DNA of 64,000 nucleotides from Paramacrobiotus metropolitanus (GCF_019649055.1 NW_026570351.1:1-64000); one strand, 5' to 3'; numbered from the stretch's first letter, positions 1-11,242 are shown. Notes: generated from the sequence alone by a model not told the origin. Translations and numbers: made by a program.

Positions 1-1818
1 GTCAGACCAAAGCATGGCCTGTTGCATACCTGCAGCACGCTGCATCAGAATCACGATACTGACTTGCGCGCTTGCAGCTACTTTTCCACAGCATATGCCG
101 CATTGGCTTTTCTGTGTTTGTTTGTGGTTGCTTTATTGTTACCAATAAAGGCGATATTTGCCCCATTTTTCCATCTGCTTCTGTGTCATATCTGACACGT
201 TCGATCGCAGCTGTGTCTTGGCAACGTCAGGCGTGATTCAGTCGATATATCCACAACCTCATACGTAAGTACAAACTACAAAGTTGTGCACAGGAATGCA
301 TTGTCGTTAAGCTGACAGTTCTGCTGTGTTATAGAGCGGCGCCATAGCTTTCACGGTGGTGAACGGCGATCCGGTCACCAGCTTCCGACTGACCACTCGG
401 CGAACTCCATTTAGCTTTAAGGAAATATCAAAAAATAGAAACCTTCTGCATCTTTTACGCAAGGTACGAACAGGCTTTATCCGAATGTTAAACGACAGTA
501 ACGGCTTCGTTTTGTAACTAGATCAACAAAATCGACCACTTAAACGTGTGCCAGTTCGTCGGATTGGCTGTAACACGCACGCGTCGCGATGACTGCTGGA
601 TATGCGGCGTTGCCGAGCGCTTAGTGTGTGGTACTTTAGCGGATTTATGTGACAGTTCATCAACTAACGACCTGACAAAATAACCGGCTCCCTGGTGATG
701 GACTACTTGGATCTACCTACGGTGAATTTTCCAGTCTTATCTCGCTCGATTACCTTCGACAATGATTGCGTTACTTACGCGCTGAAGTACATTCACGCTT
801 CGCCGTTACAATATCATGGGCGAATCAGTATTCTGACCTGCTGGATCGATAAGCATTTCACCCTAAAACTACCACACACCGGATGGAGCCGGGTGCAGAA
901 CGAGTTGTCGATGGTGTATGGAAATGTGAAGCATATTCAGGAAATTACGCGATGGGAAAGGTTCTACTGGTCCACACCAGAGTTACCCAACAAAGTGGAC
1001 TCTCGGGTAATGCAAGCGGTGGACGGCTTTACATCGGGATTCATCATCTACGACATGCTGACAATGGGTGGTCTGTATCAAAAGCTAAAGCCACAGGATA
1101 GTGTGCAAATTGATGGAATTATCTTGGATTTTTCGCGGATCAACTGCGCAGAAACAGTGATTCGTTCCTGCTGGACCACTGAGCCTGGTCTTCGGCCACA
1201 TGTCGGGACGCTGCGCTGGCGGATAGTCGAAGCAATGGGTTTAACGGACGTGAATAACCGCAGCAGTTCCCTGATCGACAAGATTCATGCAAGGTTAATG
1301 AGTTACTCGGAGGATCTGGAACGGCAGGTTGCCGTCAGGACGTTAGAACTCAAAGAAGAAATGAATAAGTGCGATGCAACCATCGGCCAGATTCTGCCTC
1401 GGTACGTAAAGCACTTAAAAATATTCGTGACGGTAGCACCAGTTTCGTATAACATCTTGTACAGTTGCATTTAGATTATTTCGCATTACAAATATTTCTG
1501 CTATATAATAACTCCACGAAAAGAGCGGCCGTCATGCACACAAGTTTTTTAAAGTAGGACGACAAAAGGTACTTGTATTTCCTTGTAACTTTAATGCATA
1601 ACATGCCCGATCGGTCAAATCCTAATTTATACAGTAACGTAATTTTAAGAGATTGTGGCGAAATTTTCGAATTTTCAGTTCCATTGTCAAAAGCTCCGAT
1701 TGGGCGAAATCGGCCAGCCAGAGTATTTCGACGAGGTTACAGCCCTCTTTTGTGACCTTTATGGTTTTGCGGCTCTTTGTGGAACCCATCCACTGGAGAC
1801 CACTATCCGCTTGGTGGG

Positions 1819-1929
1819 TGTCGTGTACGCTAATACGATTTATTAATTTAGACTTTCAGCGCGCTATTCAACTGAGCAATTAATATTACAGAGTACAACA
1901 TCATGAGTGTTGCTATAGCATACACTACA
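1819..1929 (-). repeat. 3' LTR of the gag-only element
   Basis: A 111-bp terminal repeat abutting the GTGGG target duplication on its left and the purine-rich tract on its right. It differs from the other LTR by four substitutions and no indels. Confidence 0.88.
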
Positions 1930-1962
1930 CCTTCCTTTCTCAAAAAAAAGGAAAACAGCTCG

Positions 1963-2733
1963 TTAATCAAAAATATCGGTGTACTTGACTATCTCGTTAA
2001 CATTATCCGGTTCTTCATAAACATAATTGGATTTTCCACCACACATTCTTTGTAAGTGGCCCTTTACGCCACACTTACTACACGTCATATTTTTGTACCA
2101 ACAATCTTTTACGAGGTGGCGTCCTCCGCATCCTGTGCACGTTACCCCTTTCGGTCCTTTGCCCCTTACGGCCATCACCCTTTCATCCTTCTCCTCCATT
2201 CTGCTTTCAAACTTTTGCGCATCGGCCAGCGCTCCCTCTATGCTGGTTGGCTCCCTGCTGTACAGGTGCTGTCGCGTCTTCTCCCGTTGGATTCCGCACA
2301 GGAAAGCAGCTAGCAGCATCTCGTCCAATATCGTTCCAGTAAACTCACAGTTGATTGACTTCGCCCGGAGGCGGTTGCTGTATTCAACAAGGCTTTCTCC
2401 TTGTTGCTGGGTGAGACGGAAGAATTGTGACCTTTCGTAATGTTTTGATGTCTGCTTGAAGTACAAGCGATCCAGCTTGTATATCAACTGCTCCACTGTA
2501 AACTCTTTAATCTTCTGCGGATAGCATACTTGGTACAGGGATTCGAAGGCTTTGCGCTCCAAACTTTCCACCAGTAAGTTGACTTTCTTATCATCCTGTA
2601 CATCCAACAGGACGACGAAGTTGTCAAAACGCTGCTTCCATGCACCCCAGTCTATGTTGTCTGGATCAAATCGCTCCATCGCAGAATGCGAAGGAACTGT
2701 CGCCAGAGCTGTCTGCGATCTCGTCGTAGGCAT
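1963..2733 (-). CDS. gag: Gag protein with two zinc knuckles
   Basis: A 256-residue retrotransposon Gag that would form the capsid-like particle and bind element RNA. An N-terminal helical capsid-like region (about residues 20-185, with WGAWKQRFDNF and the FRLTQQQGESLVEYSNRL stretch typical of Gypsy-type Gag) is followed by a basic linker and two zinc knuckles: C-x2-C-x3-H-x4-C at 199-211 (one residue shorter than canonical) and canonical C-x2-C-x4-H-x4-C at 218-231. The start is an ATG 77 bases inside the 5' LTR; the stop is 33 bases before the 3' LTR. The frame is undamaged although the LTRs have diverged by about 3.6 percent, which hints at selection on Gag or a recent insertion. No pol follows. 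Confidence 0.85.
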   Translation of the reverse strand: MPTTRSQTALATVPSHSAMERFDPDNIDWGAWKQRFDNFVVLLDVQDDKKVNLLVESLERKAFESLYQVCYPQKIKEFTVEQLIYKLDRLYFKQTSKHYERSQFFRLTQQQGESLVEYSNRLRAKSINCEFTGTILDEMLLAAFLCGIQREKTRQHLYSREPTSIEGALADAQKFESRMEEKDERVMAVRGKGPKGVTCTGCGGRHLVKDCWYKNMTCSKCGVKGHLQRMCGGKSNYVYEEPDNVNEIVKYTDIFD

Positions 2734-2810
2734 GGTGCAGTGCGTTATGGTATAACAATTCCCCTTTCCAATCTGACCGTAACTCAGAATTCTCTATCCA
2801 TTCACGCCAC

Positions 2811-2921
2811 TGTCGTGTACGCTAATTCGATTTATTAATTTAGACTTTCAGCACGCTATTCAACTGAGCAATTAATATTACAGAGGACAACATCATGAGT
2901 GTTGCTATGGCATACACTACA
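2811..2921 (-). repeat. 5' LTR of the gag-only element
   Basis: A 111-bp repeat, 77 bases upstream of the gag start on the minus strand. The interval between LTR and gag should hold the primer-binding site; just inside the LTR the minus strand reads GTGGCGTGAATGG, which I did not match to a particular tRNA. Confidence 0.85.
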
Positions 2922-3344
2922 GTGGGCCACACAGAATCGTACATTGACATGCTGTCAACGCAGTGTGATGTGTACAAAGTAAAAGCCATTGGGGATTCGT
3001 TTATGGTCAGCAGCGCTTCCGCGCAGTTCCATAATTTATCTATACAGGTAGTATTACAGGTGGCCAGTGGTGTACGTACCGATGCGCATTGGCAAAGACC
3101 ATGTCCACCGTATCGCCACCTTTGCAAGTACACTAATGCAGATGGAAACCGGATTGAATCCTGAACAGACTCTGTCCTTGAAGAGCGGCCTTCACTCCGG
3201 TCAGATATGAGCATCGGTTAGCACGAAGCAATCAAATAGGATATCTGATTGTAGGTGCCTGCGCGGCTAGTTTAATGGGACTTAAACGACCGCGTTACTG
3301 TTTGTACGAGTCTCTGTACATTTCTGCTTTTAATATTTTCTGAT

Positions 3345-5772
3345 TTTTTGCAATGTATTCAGCCTTGGGACACAACAAATATGGCATCGATGACGATTAT
3401 TTACATCGTCCAGCAAAATTGATGTAATTTTATGCAATCCTAAGATTTCTTATACATCGTGCCAGCCGTCAGATATAAGTTTTTCGGATCACAAGCTGTG
3501 CAAAACGGTCTCTGCATTTCAGTGTGCGCAACCGGAGCACAGAGTGGTTTATTATAGAGACTGGAAAGCGACTAGTAGTCAGTCTTTTAAGAGTCAAGTA
3601 TTCGTTTATGAAGCAGTATGTAAATTACGTGGATTATCCTGACGTTGACGAAGAAGTTTCGAATGTTGTTGGTGGTTTGGCTGATATAATTGAGAGGTGC
3701 TATCCGTTGCGATCGAAAAGAGCTTCAAACAGCAGCGCACCTTGGATTAACAGTCACATCAGACGTTTAATAAAAAATAAAAATCTCGCATACAAAAGAA
3801 GAAAAATGTCGAAAAGTGCTTCCGAGTATGAAAGTAATAATCGACAGTTCAAAAATTTGAAACGAGATTTGTTTACTGCAATCAAGAACGCGAAACAGGA
3901 ATATTTTGAAAAAAAATGCGCAAAATTCTAAAGCGATGTGGCGCAAAATTAATCGCTTGCGGGGAAAGAAAAACCAAAGCGGTAATGTGGGCGTGGATTT
4001 GAATACATTGAATACGCATTTTGCTACAATGGGGGAGCATGGTGAACGGCACCCCGTAGCTGTCATCCCAAAGGAGGCTGACACGGCGACTTTTGAATTC
4101 GGACCAGGTTACCCCGGACGGGGTGGTTGACATGTTCGGCAAAATTCTTACTAAGAGGATATGCGCGGGACCGAAAGGAATTCCCCATAGGCTCTTATCA
4201 GAAATTTTGCCCATACTTGTTGAACCCATGACCCATTTAATAAATCAGTGTTTCAAAAAAAGTATCTTTCCATCAATTTTTAAGATCGCGGATGTAATCG
4301 CATTGCATAAATGCACTCATCCGGCAACAGCGGATGAATTTCGGCCAATATCGCTTTTATGTAACTTGTCGAAATTATTTGAAAAATGTGCCCAATTGCA
4401 ACTGAACAAATTTTTGAAGAACGAAGGCATTCTTGCACCGAACCAGTCTGGTTTTCGAAACGGCCATTCTTGCGAGACGCTACTGTTGAAAGTGACGGAG
4501 GCATGGAAAAAGGCGGTTGATAACAAACAATGCGTTGCAGTAGTTTTTCTTGACTTAAAGCGAGCTTTACCGTCAGTGTGCCACCTAACTATGCTGGAGA
4601 AACTTCGTGATATCGGAGCGAAAACTTCAGCGTTAACATGGTTTTATTCGTACCTGACCGGCCGCTCGCAACGCGTACACCATGGCAATAAATTTTCCTC
4701 TTGGGAAAACGTTATGGCCGGCGTTCCGCAAGGGTCCATACTTGGTCCTATTTTATTCACGATATATATCAACGAGCTTTTGAAATTGCGATTACTAAAT
4801 GTCCAGTTAGAAAGTTTTGCTGACGACACCATCTGCTATGCAGTTGCTAACTCGAAAACAGAAGCAGCAAAAATACTAACGGATGCACTACCGGACATCT
4901 GTGACTGGCTAAAAGCTAACCGTTTATATGTCAATGAAAAAAAATCGAAATTATTGATGGTAAGTTCAGCTCGCAACTGCGAAAGTAACGTTAACGTATC
5001 GCTGAACGGTCATCAGTTGCAACCAGAAAAGTCAGTGAAACACCTTGGAGTGATGCTGGATGAACATCTCGGTTGGACTGACCATGTTAAAAAGGTCCAA
5101 AAGAGTGTTCGGTACGGCATATCACTGTTAAATCGTGTGAAAGTTGGCCTGCCAACATCCCAACGCATTGCGCTTTTCTATGCCTTTGTCCAGTCTCATC
5201 TGGACTACTGCTCTACAGTGTGGAGCGGGGCATCTGTGCGCTTGCGGGACAAATTGGCCGCCATGCATCGTAGCGGCCTGCGAGCGGCTGCAAACTACTC
5301 TGGAATATCCACGGAATCGTTCATGACCAAGCACGGGATCCTTTCTCTGTTCACAAGATGGAGACAAAACGAAGCGACGTGGTTGTACAAAATCATGCAT
5401 CCGGAAAAATTCCATGTGCCGCAGTACATCAGCGAGATGGTGGAATTAAAAGAGGAAGTGAAACCGTACAATCTTCGGAAAGGAAACCGGACCATAATCA
5501 AGGCGAAAGCAAAGAAAAAAGTTGGCGAAACAACCTTGGCTTGGAAGCTTAATAAAATGTAGAAATTTTTCGTGGATTCTAATTTTTCTGATATTTTTAG
5601 TGTTCGATCTGTTAGTGCGTTTAAGCATGCGTTGCGCAGTGTAAATTTTGTTTAAGCGTGCTGGGAATTTCTCTGTGCAGTTACTGTTTGGCCAGGTTTA
5701 AAATCCCATGCTAGTATGTCACCCTAGCCGGAAATGGGCTACCTGCTCCACGAAGAAATAATAATAATAATG
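3345..5772 (+). mobile_element. 5'-truncated jockey/I-type LINE inserted in the cyclase gene
   Basis: A non-LTR retrotransposon read from the C-terminal endonuclease region (about 3390-3560: SKIDVIL, then SDHKL) through a linker (APWINSHIRRLIKNKNLAYKRR, about 3740-3800) and reverse transcriptase (4093-5562) to an A-rich (AAT)n tail at about 5755-5772. The endonuclease, linker and RT pieces are in different frames, so at least two frameshifts have accumulated near 3560 and 3905-4100. Cyclase coding sequence resumes right after the tail (CSHGLPGRVHVS) and stops just before the left end, so this is an insertion in an exon. I could not fix a target-site duplication by eye, so the left edge is approximate. 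Confidence 0.82.
4093..5562 (+). pseudogene. LINE reverse transcriptase
   Basis: A 489-codon open stretch of non-LTR reverse transcriptase. Motifs in order: PISLLCNLSKLFEK (about residues 85-98), QSGFRNGHSCET (118-129), motif A FLDLKRALPSV (152-162; the first Asp is present, although the usual AFD reads ALP), GVPQGSILGP (210-219), the catalytic FADD (242-245) and the C-terminal thumb (KHLGVMLD). The catalytic aspartates are intact, but the 5' coding part lies in other frames and the element is truncated, so this copy cannot move by itself. Confidence 0.85.
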
Positions 5773-6208
5773 TGCAGTCACGGCTTACCTGGCCGCGTTC
5801 ACGTGAGCGGCGACAGCCAATATCGACTGCAGGAATTAGCGCAGTTCACCCGGGAACTGCGAGGAATTGTTTGCATCAAAGGCAAATCCGAATTGGCCAC
5901 ACACTGGTTAAGTGTGTCGAAGACCACGCACAATTCAAACCTGCTTGATCAGCCTGCGACGACGTCCTCTGGTTCTGTCAACAATGTGCACGCTTGTTTC
6001 TGAAGTGTTATGTCACCACAAAAGAAATCCAGCTAGCGACAGTCCATGTAGCCCTCTGGAAATCTATTGAGCGTACCAGCATTACATGCCTGCTGCACCC
6101 ATACGCGTATGTAACATGTACTGCAATTGTGGTGGCACATGTTTTGGCAATTAAAAGGTTCAAGCCCGATGCCTTTCAAGGTTTTAATGCATTAAACAAA
6201 GTTCAATC

Positions 6209-6385
6209 CTAGCTCTCATAGTTGCTGCTGTCTTTGTATTTGTAGCTGTTGTATTTATTGTCGTACTTGTTATCGTAGCTGTTGTAACTCGATTTGTAGC
6301 TGGACGCCTTGTAAGAGTCATAACCGTAGGATTGCTTGTTGTCGTACGAGTTGTAGTTGTATTCCTCCTTGTAGATGGGGTTGCA
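6209..6385 (-). CDS. Possible terminal exon of a Tyr/Asn-rich secreted protein
   Basis: On the minus strand one frame reads a tyrosine-rich low-complexity tail with recurring YNSYDNK and YDSYK units and ends at a TAG. A good splice acceptor (pyrimidine tract then TGTAG) lies just upstream at about 6400, but a TAA sits between it and the tyrosine frame. A second frame of the same bases is also open from that acceptor and is threonine-rich (NTTTTRTTT), ending about 20 bases further on. Both patterns come from the same ACAACTACAA-like repeats, so the true frame is uncertain and this could be a mere microsatellite. No upstream exon recognised. Confidence 0.3.
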   Translation of the reverse strand, partial: CNPIYKEEYNYNSYDNKQSYGYDSYKASSYKSSYNSYDNKYDNKYNSYKYKDSSNYES

Positions 6386-6967
6386 TTAACTGTCGACCTA
6401 CACAGGAAAATGGGGAAGCTTATTAAATAATTGTTAAAAAACCAAGTTCTTAATGTCCACTGCTAAAATTTAATAACGTAGAATTTCTCAATACCTAAAA
6501 GCAAACAGTTATGATTTTTCAGTTTACATTAGACTGATGTGCGTCGTTAAACGTCTCGCCCCTGTCGTCAATGGGGACAGGGTGCACGTTTGCGTACTAG
6601 CTACTTCCACGAGTAAGTGATGGACACCATGTGTTAAGTACACAGGCCGAAGTTGTACAAGTGCTTGGTAAATAGTACTTTGAAATGCCAGTAAGCCCTT
6701 TTTATCCCGTTACTTTGTCTGTGCGCTATAATTCATGAGTCATGGCTGCGCTACGCCTTTCTAAAATACTAGAGCGCATAGGAAACAATTGTTTACTACA
6801 AAAAGGCAGGTTACCCATCAAGGGCTAGGATCGCCATCTAGCGTGGGAATTTAAACATGGCTAAATCAATTTTCTTTTTGATTCACATGGAAAAAAAGAA
6901 ACACTGTACACAGCTGTCCAAGGAAGAAACAATCGCAATGCTGTCAGGATGGTACACAGTACACACT
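6386..6967. other. Intergenic, no feature recognised
   Basis: AT-rich sequence between the tyrosine-rich frame and the 3' end of the GPCR gene. I see no coding pattern, terminal repeats or RNA gene. Confidence 0.5.
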
Positions 6968-8860
6968 TTACAGATGGCCGGTTTCGTCTGTCGAGGTCTC
7001 CGATTTGTGCACGCTGTCTCGATGAATACTCAAAAATGTTACGTCAGTGTCGCGGCGATTGGTTCTTGCGGTGTCTTCGTTCGGACTCCCGTCCAATCTC
7101 GCAGCACAACGGGAGATCGTCCACCGTCCAGCCAGATTTCTCCAGAAACTGGCCACTGTCGCCAGGAAATGCTTCAGAAACGTCCGGCTCATGCCGCAGT
7201 AGAGGATGAAATTCAGCGAATATTTCATGTAGGAGAACTGTAGGAAGAAGGCCACTAGCACGGCATACTGATGATCCGAGATGTGTATGCGGCACTGCCG
7301 CTCCAGTTTCGTCAGCAGATACCACGACATGTACGGAATGGTGGTGACAAAATACAAGATAACCGATGCTGTTAGGAGCCGCATTGTGATGCAGACAGTC
7401 ACATCGTTATCCAGCGCACGCACCGTCAGCAGTCCATGCCGGCGTTTCACTCGTAAAACGAATTTGTGCGAGCTGACTGCAGGGAGCGGCTGGTTAGCGT
7501 TTTCGTGCGGGAACCCTGAATGGCGTCTCAACATAACTGCAGCGAAGACATTGGCCAATAAGATGACTGCAAAGGTCACCAATCCGCTAATGGTCTGTAT
7601 TAAAAAAGCCAGTCATCAGCAATAAATTGTAAGTTGAAACTGTAGTACCTTGTGATAACCGTATAGTAAAAAATCAAATTGTGTAAAAAAAGAAAACGTG
7701 ATCTACAGAGTATGTCACCTCTCTGGAATATTAAAATACGTGTAGTTTTTTTAATTTTTTATTGGTGCGTGACAACCAAAATGTCAGTGGATGCACTAGA
7801 AATTCCAATTCGTGAAATTTGTTTCGGGTATTTTCCTTACCATTCCCATGTACCAGACCTGCTTCCACTCGCGGATCCAGTCAGGTGGCGGTTTCAACCC
7901 ATAATCGTGCGTGTAAGCAAATTCGATCAGCGGAAAAATGGAGCACATAACGGCGGGTGGTATCAGACATAAAACCGCTGCACGCGCCTTTGCTGTGCAC
8001 ACTGCTCGCGGTCGAAAAGGGTCCATCGCGTACAACAGTCGCGCTACGCTGAACAAGGCTAGCACCCTGCAAAACGCTGACATCGAGCTAGAGCATGTTA
8101 ACACTGGTACATAGCGAAATGATATACTGCATAATTACCAATCAGAACATCCGCTGCCGACATTTCCCAGAAACTCACTGGTTACCAGCACAGCGCGGGT
8201 AGGTACGGAGGTGATGTTGAAATAGGCGCGGGATGGTAGAAGGTCATCGCCTGCGCTGCTGTAGCCGACGTAGACCTGTAAATTGATAGAATTGATATGA
8301 AATGACTGCGATATCAACCGTCGTGGTGGCCACCAAAGATCTCGGCTCATTTTCTTACTTGTAGCGACAGCACAATCCATCCCCACCTGGTTAAAAAAAC
8401 AGTGTAATTATGTATTTGTTTAGATTGTTGTGTAAAATGTTGGAGTGAAAAACTGGAAATCTGTCGCGGTTCATGAAATTCATAATAAAACCAAGAAACG
8501 GCGCGCCAAGAGGAGCATATTTAATGCGCATGAATCGCCGGCACTGAGTTTGAACAGGATTACACTTGACTGTGAAACGGAGCATCTTCCTCTTCTGTTC
8601 TGTTGTACGTACATCGTGAGCAGGTCGAAGTAGGCAATAGCAGTGATGAACGTCGTCTGAAACGTGTGCATGCGGCCTAGCAACATAATGGTAAGAATAT
8701 TTCCGACGGTGCAGATAAACAGCCAAATGGGATGTAATATGTATTCCGTGTATTTAAATCCCGTCGATTCCCAAACATACTGGAAATGCCGTTCGGGCCA
8801 AGGACAGTATGTCTCGTTGGCGCTGACATTCTCCATCCTGACTATCAACTGACTGGCCAT
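6968..8860 (-). CDS. Class A G-protein-coupled receptor (four exons)
   Basis: A seven-transmembrane receptor of about 396 residues on the minus strand. Exons: 8860-8613, 8275-8186, 8066-7841, 7594-6968, all with GT-AG borders and matching phases (2, 2, 0). The N-terminus carries N-glycosylation sites (NVS, NET); TM1 is IWLFICTVGNILTIMLL; TM2 ends DLLTM; PPYLPALCW leads into TM3; TM6 contains YFVTTIPYMSWYLL (about 255-282) and TM7 reads YSLNFILYC (about 312-320), the NFxxY variant of NPxxY seen in FMRFamide-receptor-like proteins. The usual DRY after TM3 is replaced by VARLLYAMDPFRPR, which is unusual and may change G-protein coupling. A peptide ligand is likely from the family; which one cannot be told. 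ATG 8860 is chosen because the preceding in-frame codon is GTG. Confidence 0.82.
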
Positions 8861-10056
8861 CACATTGGCTTAGTAATATGTAATTACTTATATGCTGAAC
8901 GACTCTGGGAAGTACGGAATACTACGGAGAATAAAATAATTGCAAATTAGAATTGAAGTTGGTTTGTAGGTAGAATCGGAATTGTCAAAGGAAAATCAAT
9001 CCAATTGGCAGCTTTGAAAAACAGTTTGGCCGGGTATATCGAGAGATTTATCGGGCAAAGAAACCGCCAAACGTATGTACTATTTTTAGTATTTTATCAA
9101 TTCAACATCTTTAGCACGCTTGGTACCAATTGCAAGTAATGTTGTGTCAAAGTTTGCGATTCCGCTTGAGGCGTATGACACATGTGGCCGAGAATTCAAT
9201 ATTTTTTTATCGCAAATAACCGTGGGCGACATCGGCAATCCGTGTCTGTTGAAGTAATTGTGTCATTCGGTTTGTTTTTGCAGCATTTACGGCTAATTGT
9301 AATTCTTAACCACTCGTCGCTATCCATTATTTTTATTGTAATTCAGTATATTAATTTTATACGTATATTTATGTCATATATATGCGGTTTTTATATGTAC
9401 TTTAAAATCTGCTCTTTGAGCATCTACAATTTCATCAACAAGGTGATTAGCTCAATTTAGCTGGATGTCGTCCGGTCGTATACTATTTGCTGTTGCTGTA
9501 TTATGAAATTTTCAAACAGAGGAGGAATAGCAACCGCCTTTCTGTTTTTGTATTTATTGCAATTCGTGAAATTTCTAAGTCGAAATAATAACTTTATTGA
9601 CAGCTATAACACATGTCCTAAAATATCGTGTTGAAACGGATTAGACGAACAGTTAAACCTACATAAAAGATAAGGATTAAGTAAATAAGTACCATTAATT
9701 TTATTTCATACGTCTTAATGAGTATTTGCGTGTGCCGGCTGACCACATCCACTCCACTCAAGTAAAAGTGAGTAGAAGTTGTAAAACTGTAAAACAAATA
9801 ACACATTTATGAATGGAGCAAGGCAGTGAAAGCAATGACAATAGAAGTACGGCAGTTGTAAAGTTATTATCGATGTCATATATAACAACTTGCTGACGGA
9901 ATGCAAGAAGCGTTTTCATGCTGTATGATTGCACCAATAACTATCCCTCAATAATCAACAGTCAAACAATTTTGGGTCCTTACTCTATCGTTTACAATTT
10001 TTCACCAATTTTTAATTGGATAATTACCACGGTGATCGCAGACTTTATCCAGACCC
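8861..10056. other. Intergenic, no gene recognised
   Basis: About 1.2 kb of AT-rich DNA between the 5' end of the GPCR gene and the 3' end of the first LRR-family gene. Open stretches here are short and lack domain motifs. The GPCR promoter should lie just right of 8860; I see no convincing element. Confidence 0.5.
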
Positions 10057-11242
10057 TTAGCACTGGGACGCATCATAGCACGTAGAGTTGTACGAAAACT
10101 GGGTACCCACACGTATATTATCGTACGTCAGACTACGGGCACAATCCACACTGAGGACGTCATACTTGTCAACGTACGATGTCTTATAGCTTCCAATTGT
10201 GACTACTTGGCCTTTCTCCTTAACGGCTGTCAAGTGCGGCTTGCGCTGGAGGAAGTTGCGGAACCACGCGAACGAGCAGTCGCAGTGTACACGGCGTACA
10301 GCGTCAATCTCAGCTTGGCTGATTACTGGGAGGACCTCTTCACTGGAATCACCATCCTGTAACTGCTTAAATTCCGCACCCAGTCCGTCTTCAAAGGTGA
10401 GACTGTCCAGCCGCGGCAGATCCGTGAAGGTGTACACTTCTAACCGGGCGATGGTGGACGAGGACAAGTGGATCATTTGAACGTTGCGCATCCGGGAAAA
10501 ATGCTCTTTTTCGATAACCAAATGCCGGCAGCCGTCCAGTTTCAGCGCTACCAGCCGCGGCAACATCCCGACAGCGTAGATCGTGGCCGTGATGTTCGGC
10601 GTGACGCAGCGTAGGACGGTCAGTTGAACTAACTGCTGACGAACTGGCTCGATGACGTCATGATGTACGGGGTTCTCCTGGGCGACGGTGTGATCTTCCA
10701 GCAGTAGGGTCACGGCGCGACCGGGGCTGATCCGGTGGACGTTGCTCGTAAGGCGGCCGGCGTCAGTGCGATCGCCCCTCAAACACTGCGCCTGGATATA
10801 CGTCTTGGATATGGCGAATATTCCGCGCGGGTCGCTATCGCAATGGACTTGTGCTTGGACCGGGCTGCAGAGTGACGTCGCTCTGGTCCACAAAGCAAAG
10901 TAGGCCAGACATTCTTCTCGCGTCACATTATCCGTGCGGAAGGAGACATTCTCTGGCGCAGGTGAAGGTTCCGGCGGTGCAGTGGATGCGGTTGGTTGAT
11001 TGCACTCGACTTCGAGTTTGCTGGACGGCTCTGCGTCTGTAAAGACGTAAAGGATTTTTTAATTGAAGAACGTTAAATGGAATCCACTATTTTCTCGTGT
11101 TCTGTGGCTTAGCTCGATTGGGAGGCTACAATACAATCCGGCACATTTCACGTAAAAAGATAGTAATAGGTTATACATACGCACCCACAAACGCTGCGCT
11201 CAACAGTATCGCGAAGGTAAGGAGGTAGGGCAGATGATTCAT
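10057..11242 (-). CDS. Secreted LRR/LRRCT-like protein, copy A
   Basis: Two-exon gene, 345 residues. Exon 1 (11242-11185) encodes only a signal peptide beginning MNHLPYLLTFAILLSAAFV; a phase-1 intron follows and exon 2 (11036-10057) holds the rest. The mature protein starts with a Pro/Ser/Thr linker, then a Cys-containing N-cap (NVSFRTDNVTREECLAY), a region ending PVRQQLVQLTVLRCVTP, three to four LRR-like segments (LVALKLDGCRHLVIEKEHF; MIHLSSSTIARLEVYTF), and a C-terminal LRRCT-like cap with HCDCSFAWFRNFL and two later cysteines. No membrane anchor is visible, so it is probably secreted. It has at least eight relatives in this window. Function unknown; ligand binding is only inferred from the LRR fold. 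Confidence 0.8.

Larger units (their letters stand above)
1819..2921 (-). mobile_element. Gag-only LTR retrotransposon (TR-GAG-like), 1.1 kb
   Basis: Two 111-bp direct repeats (1819-1929 and 2811-2921) begin TGTCGTGTACGC and end CACTACA on the plus strand, so each is bounded by TG and CA; they differ at four positions. The insertion is flanked by a 5-bp target duplication GTGGG (1814-1818 and 2922-2926). On the minus strand a purine run (GAGAAAGGAAGG) directly precedes the left LTR, as expected for a polypurine tract, so the element reads right to left. The only coding region inside is gag; there is no room for protease, RT or integrase. Removing element plus one GTGGG rejoins the cyclase exon in frame. 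It must be mobilised in trans by an autonomous relative, which is inference. Confidence 0.9.
337..6003 (+). pseudogene. Receptor guanylyl cyclase, 3' part, disrupted by two retrotransposons
   Basis: Pieces of the kinase-homology, dimerisation and cyclase domains of a membrane guanylyl cyclase (GTP to cGMP) follow one another in the right order. Exons I infer: about 337-463 and 522-1405 (kinase homology, with YWSTPEL and CWTTEPGLRPHVGTL, then the helical dimerisation segment ending QILPRY), 1679-1818 plus 2922-3005 (PEYFDEV; metal-site Asp in FCDLYGF; DVYKVKAIGDSFM), 3060-3199 (IGKDHVHRIATFAS; SGLHSG), 3255 to about 3340 (GLKRPRYCLY) and about 5773-6003 (HGLPGRVHVS; RGIVCIKGKSELATHWL). Introns are short, for example 54 and 55 bp. 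Breaks: a frame change near 671, an LTR element between 1818 and 2922, a four-base GTAC duplication at 3072-3079 and a LINE in the last exon. The ligand-binding and transmembrane parts would lie left of the window. Too damaged to make an active cyclase. Confidence 0.85.

Noticed and set aside
5734-6003. Independent gene at 5734-6003
   Set aside because: Its sequence is the C-terminal end of the guanylyl cyclase catalytic domain, cut off from the rest by the LINE.
10199-10480. Open frames on the strand opposite the LRR-family genes (also at 15810, 28453, 44074, 47106)
   Set aside because: They shadow GC-rich real exons and have no motif, signal or splice context.
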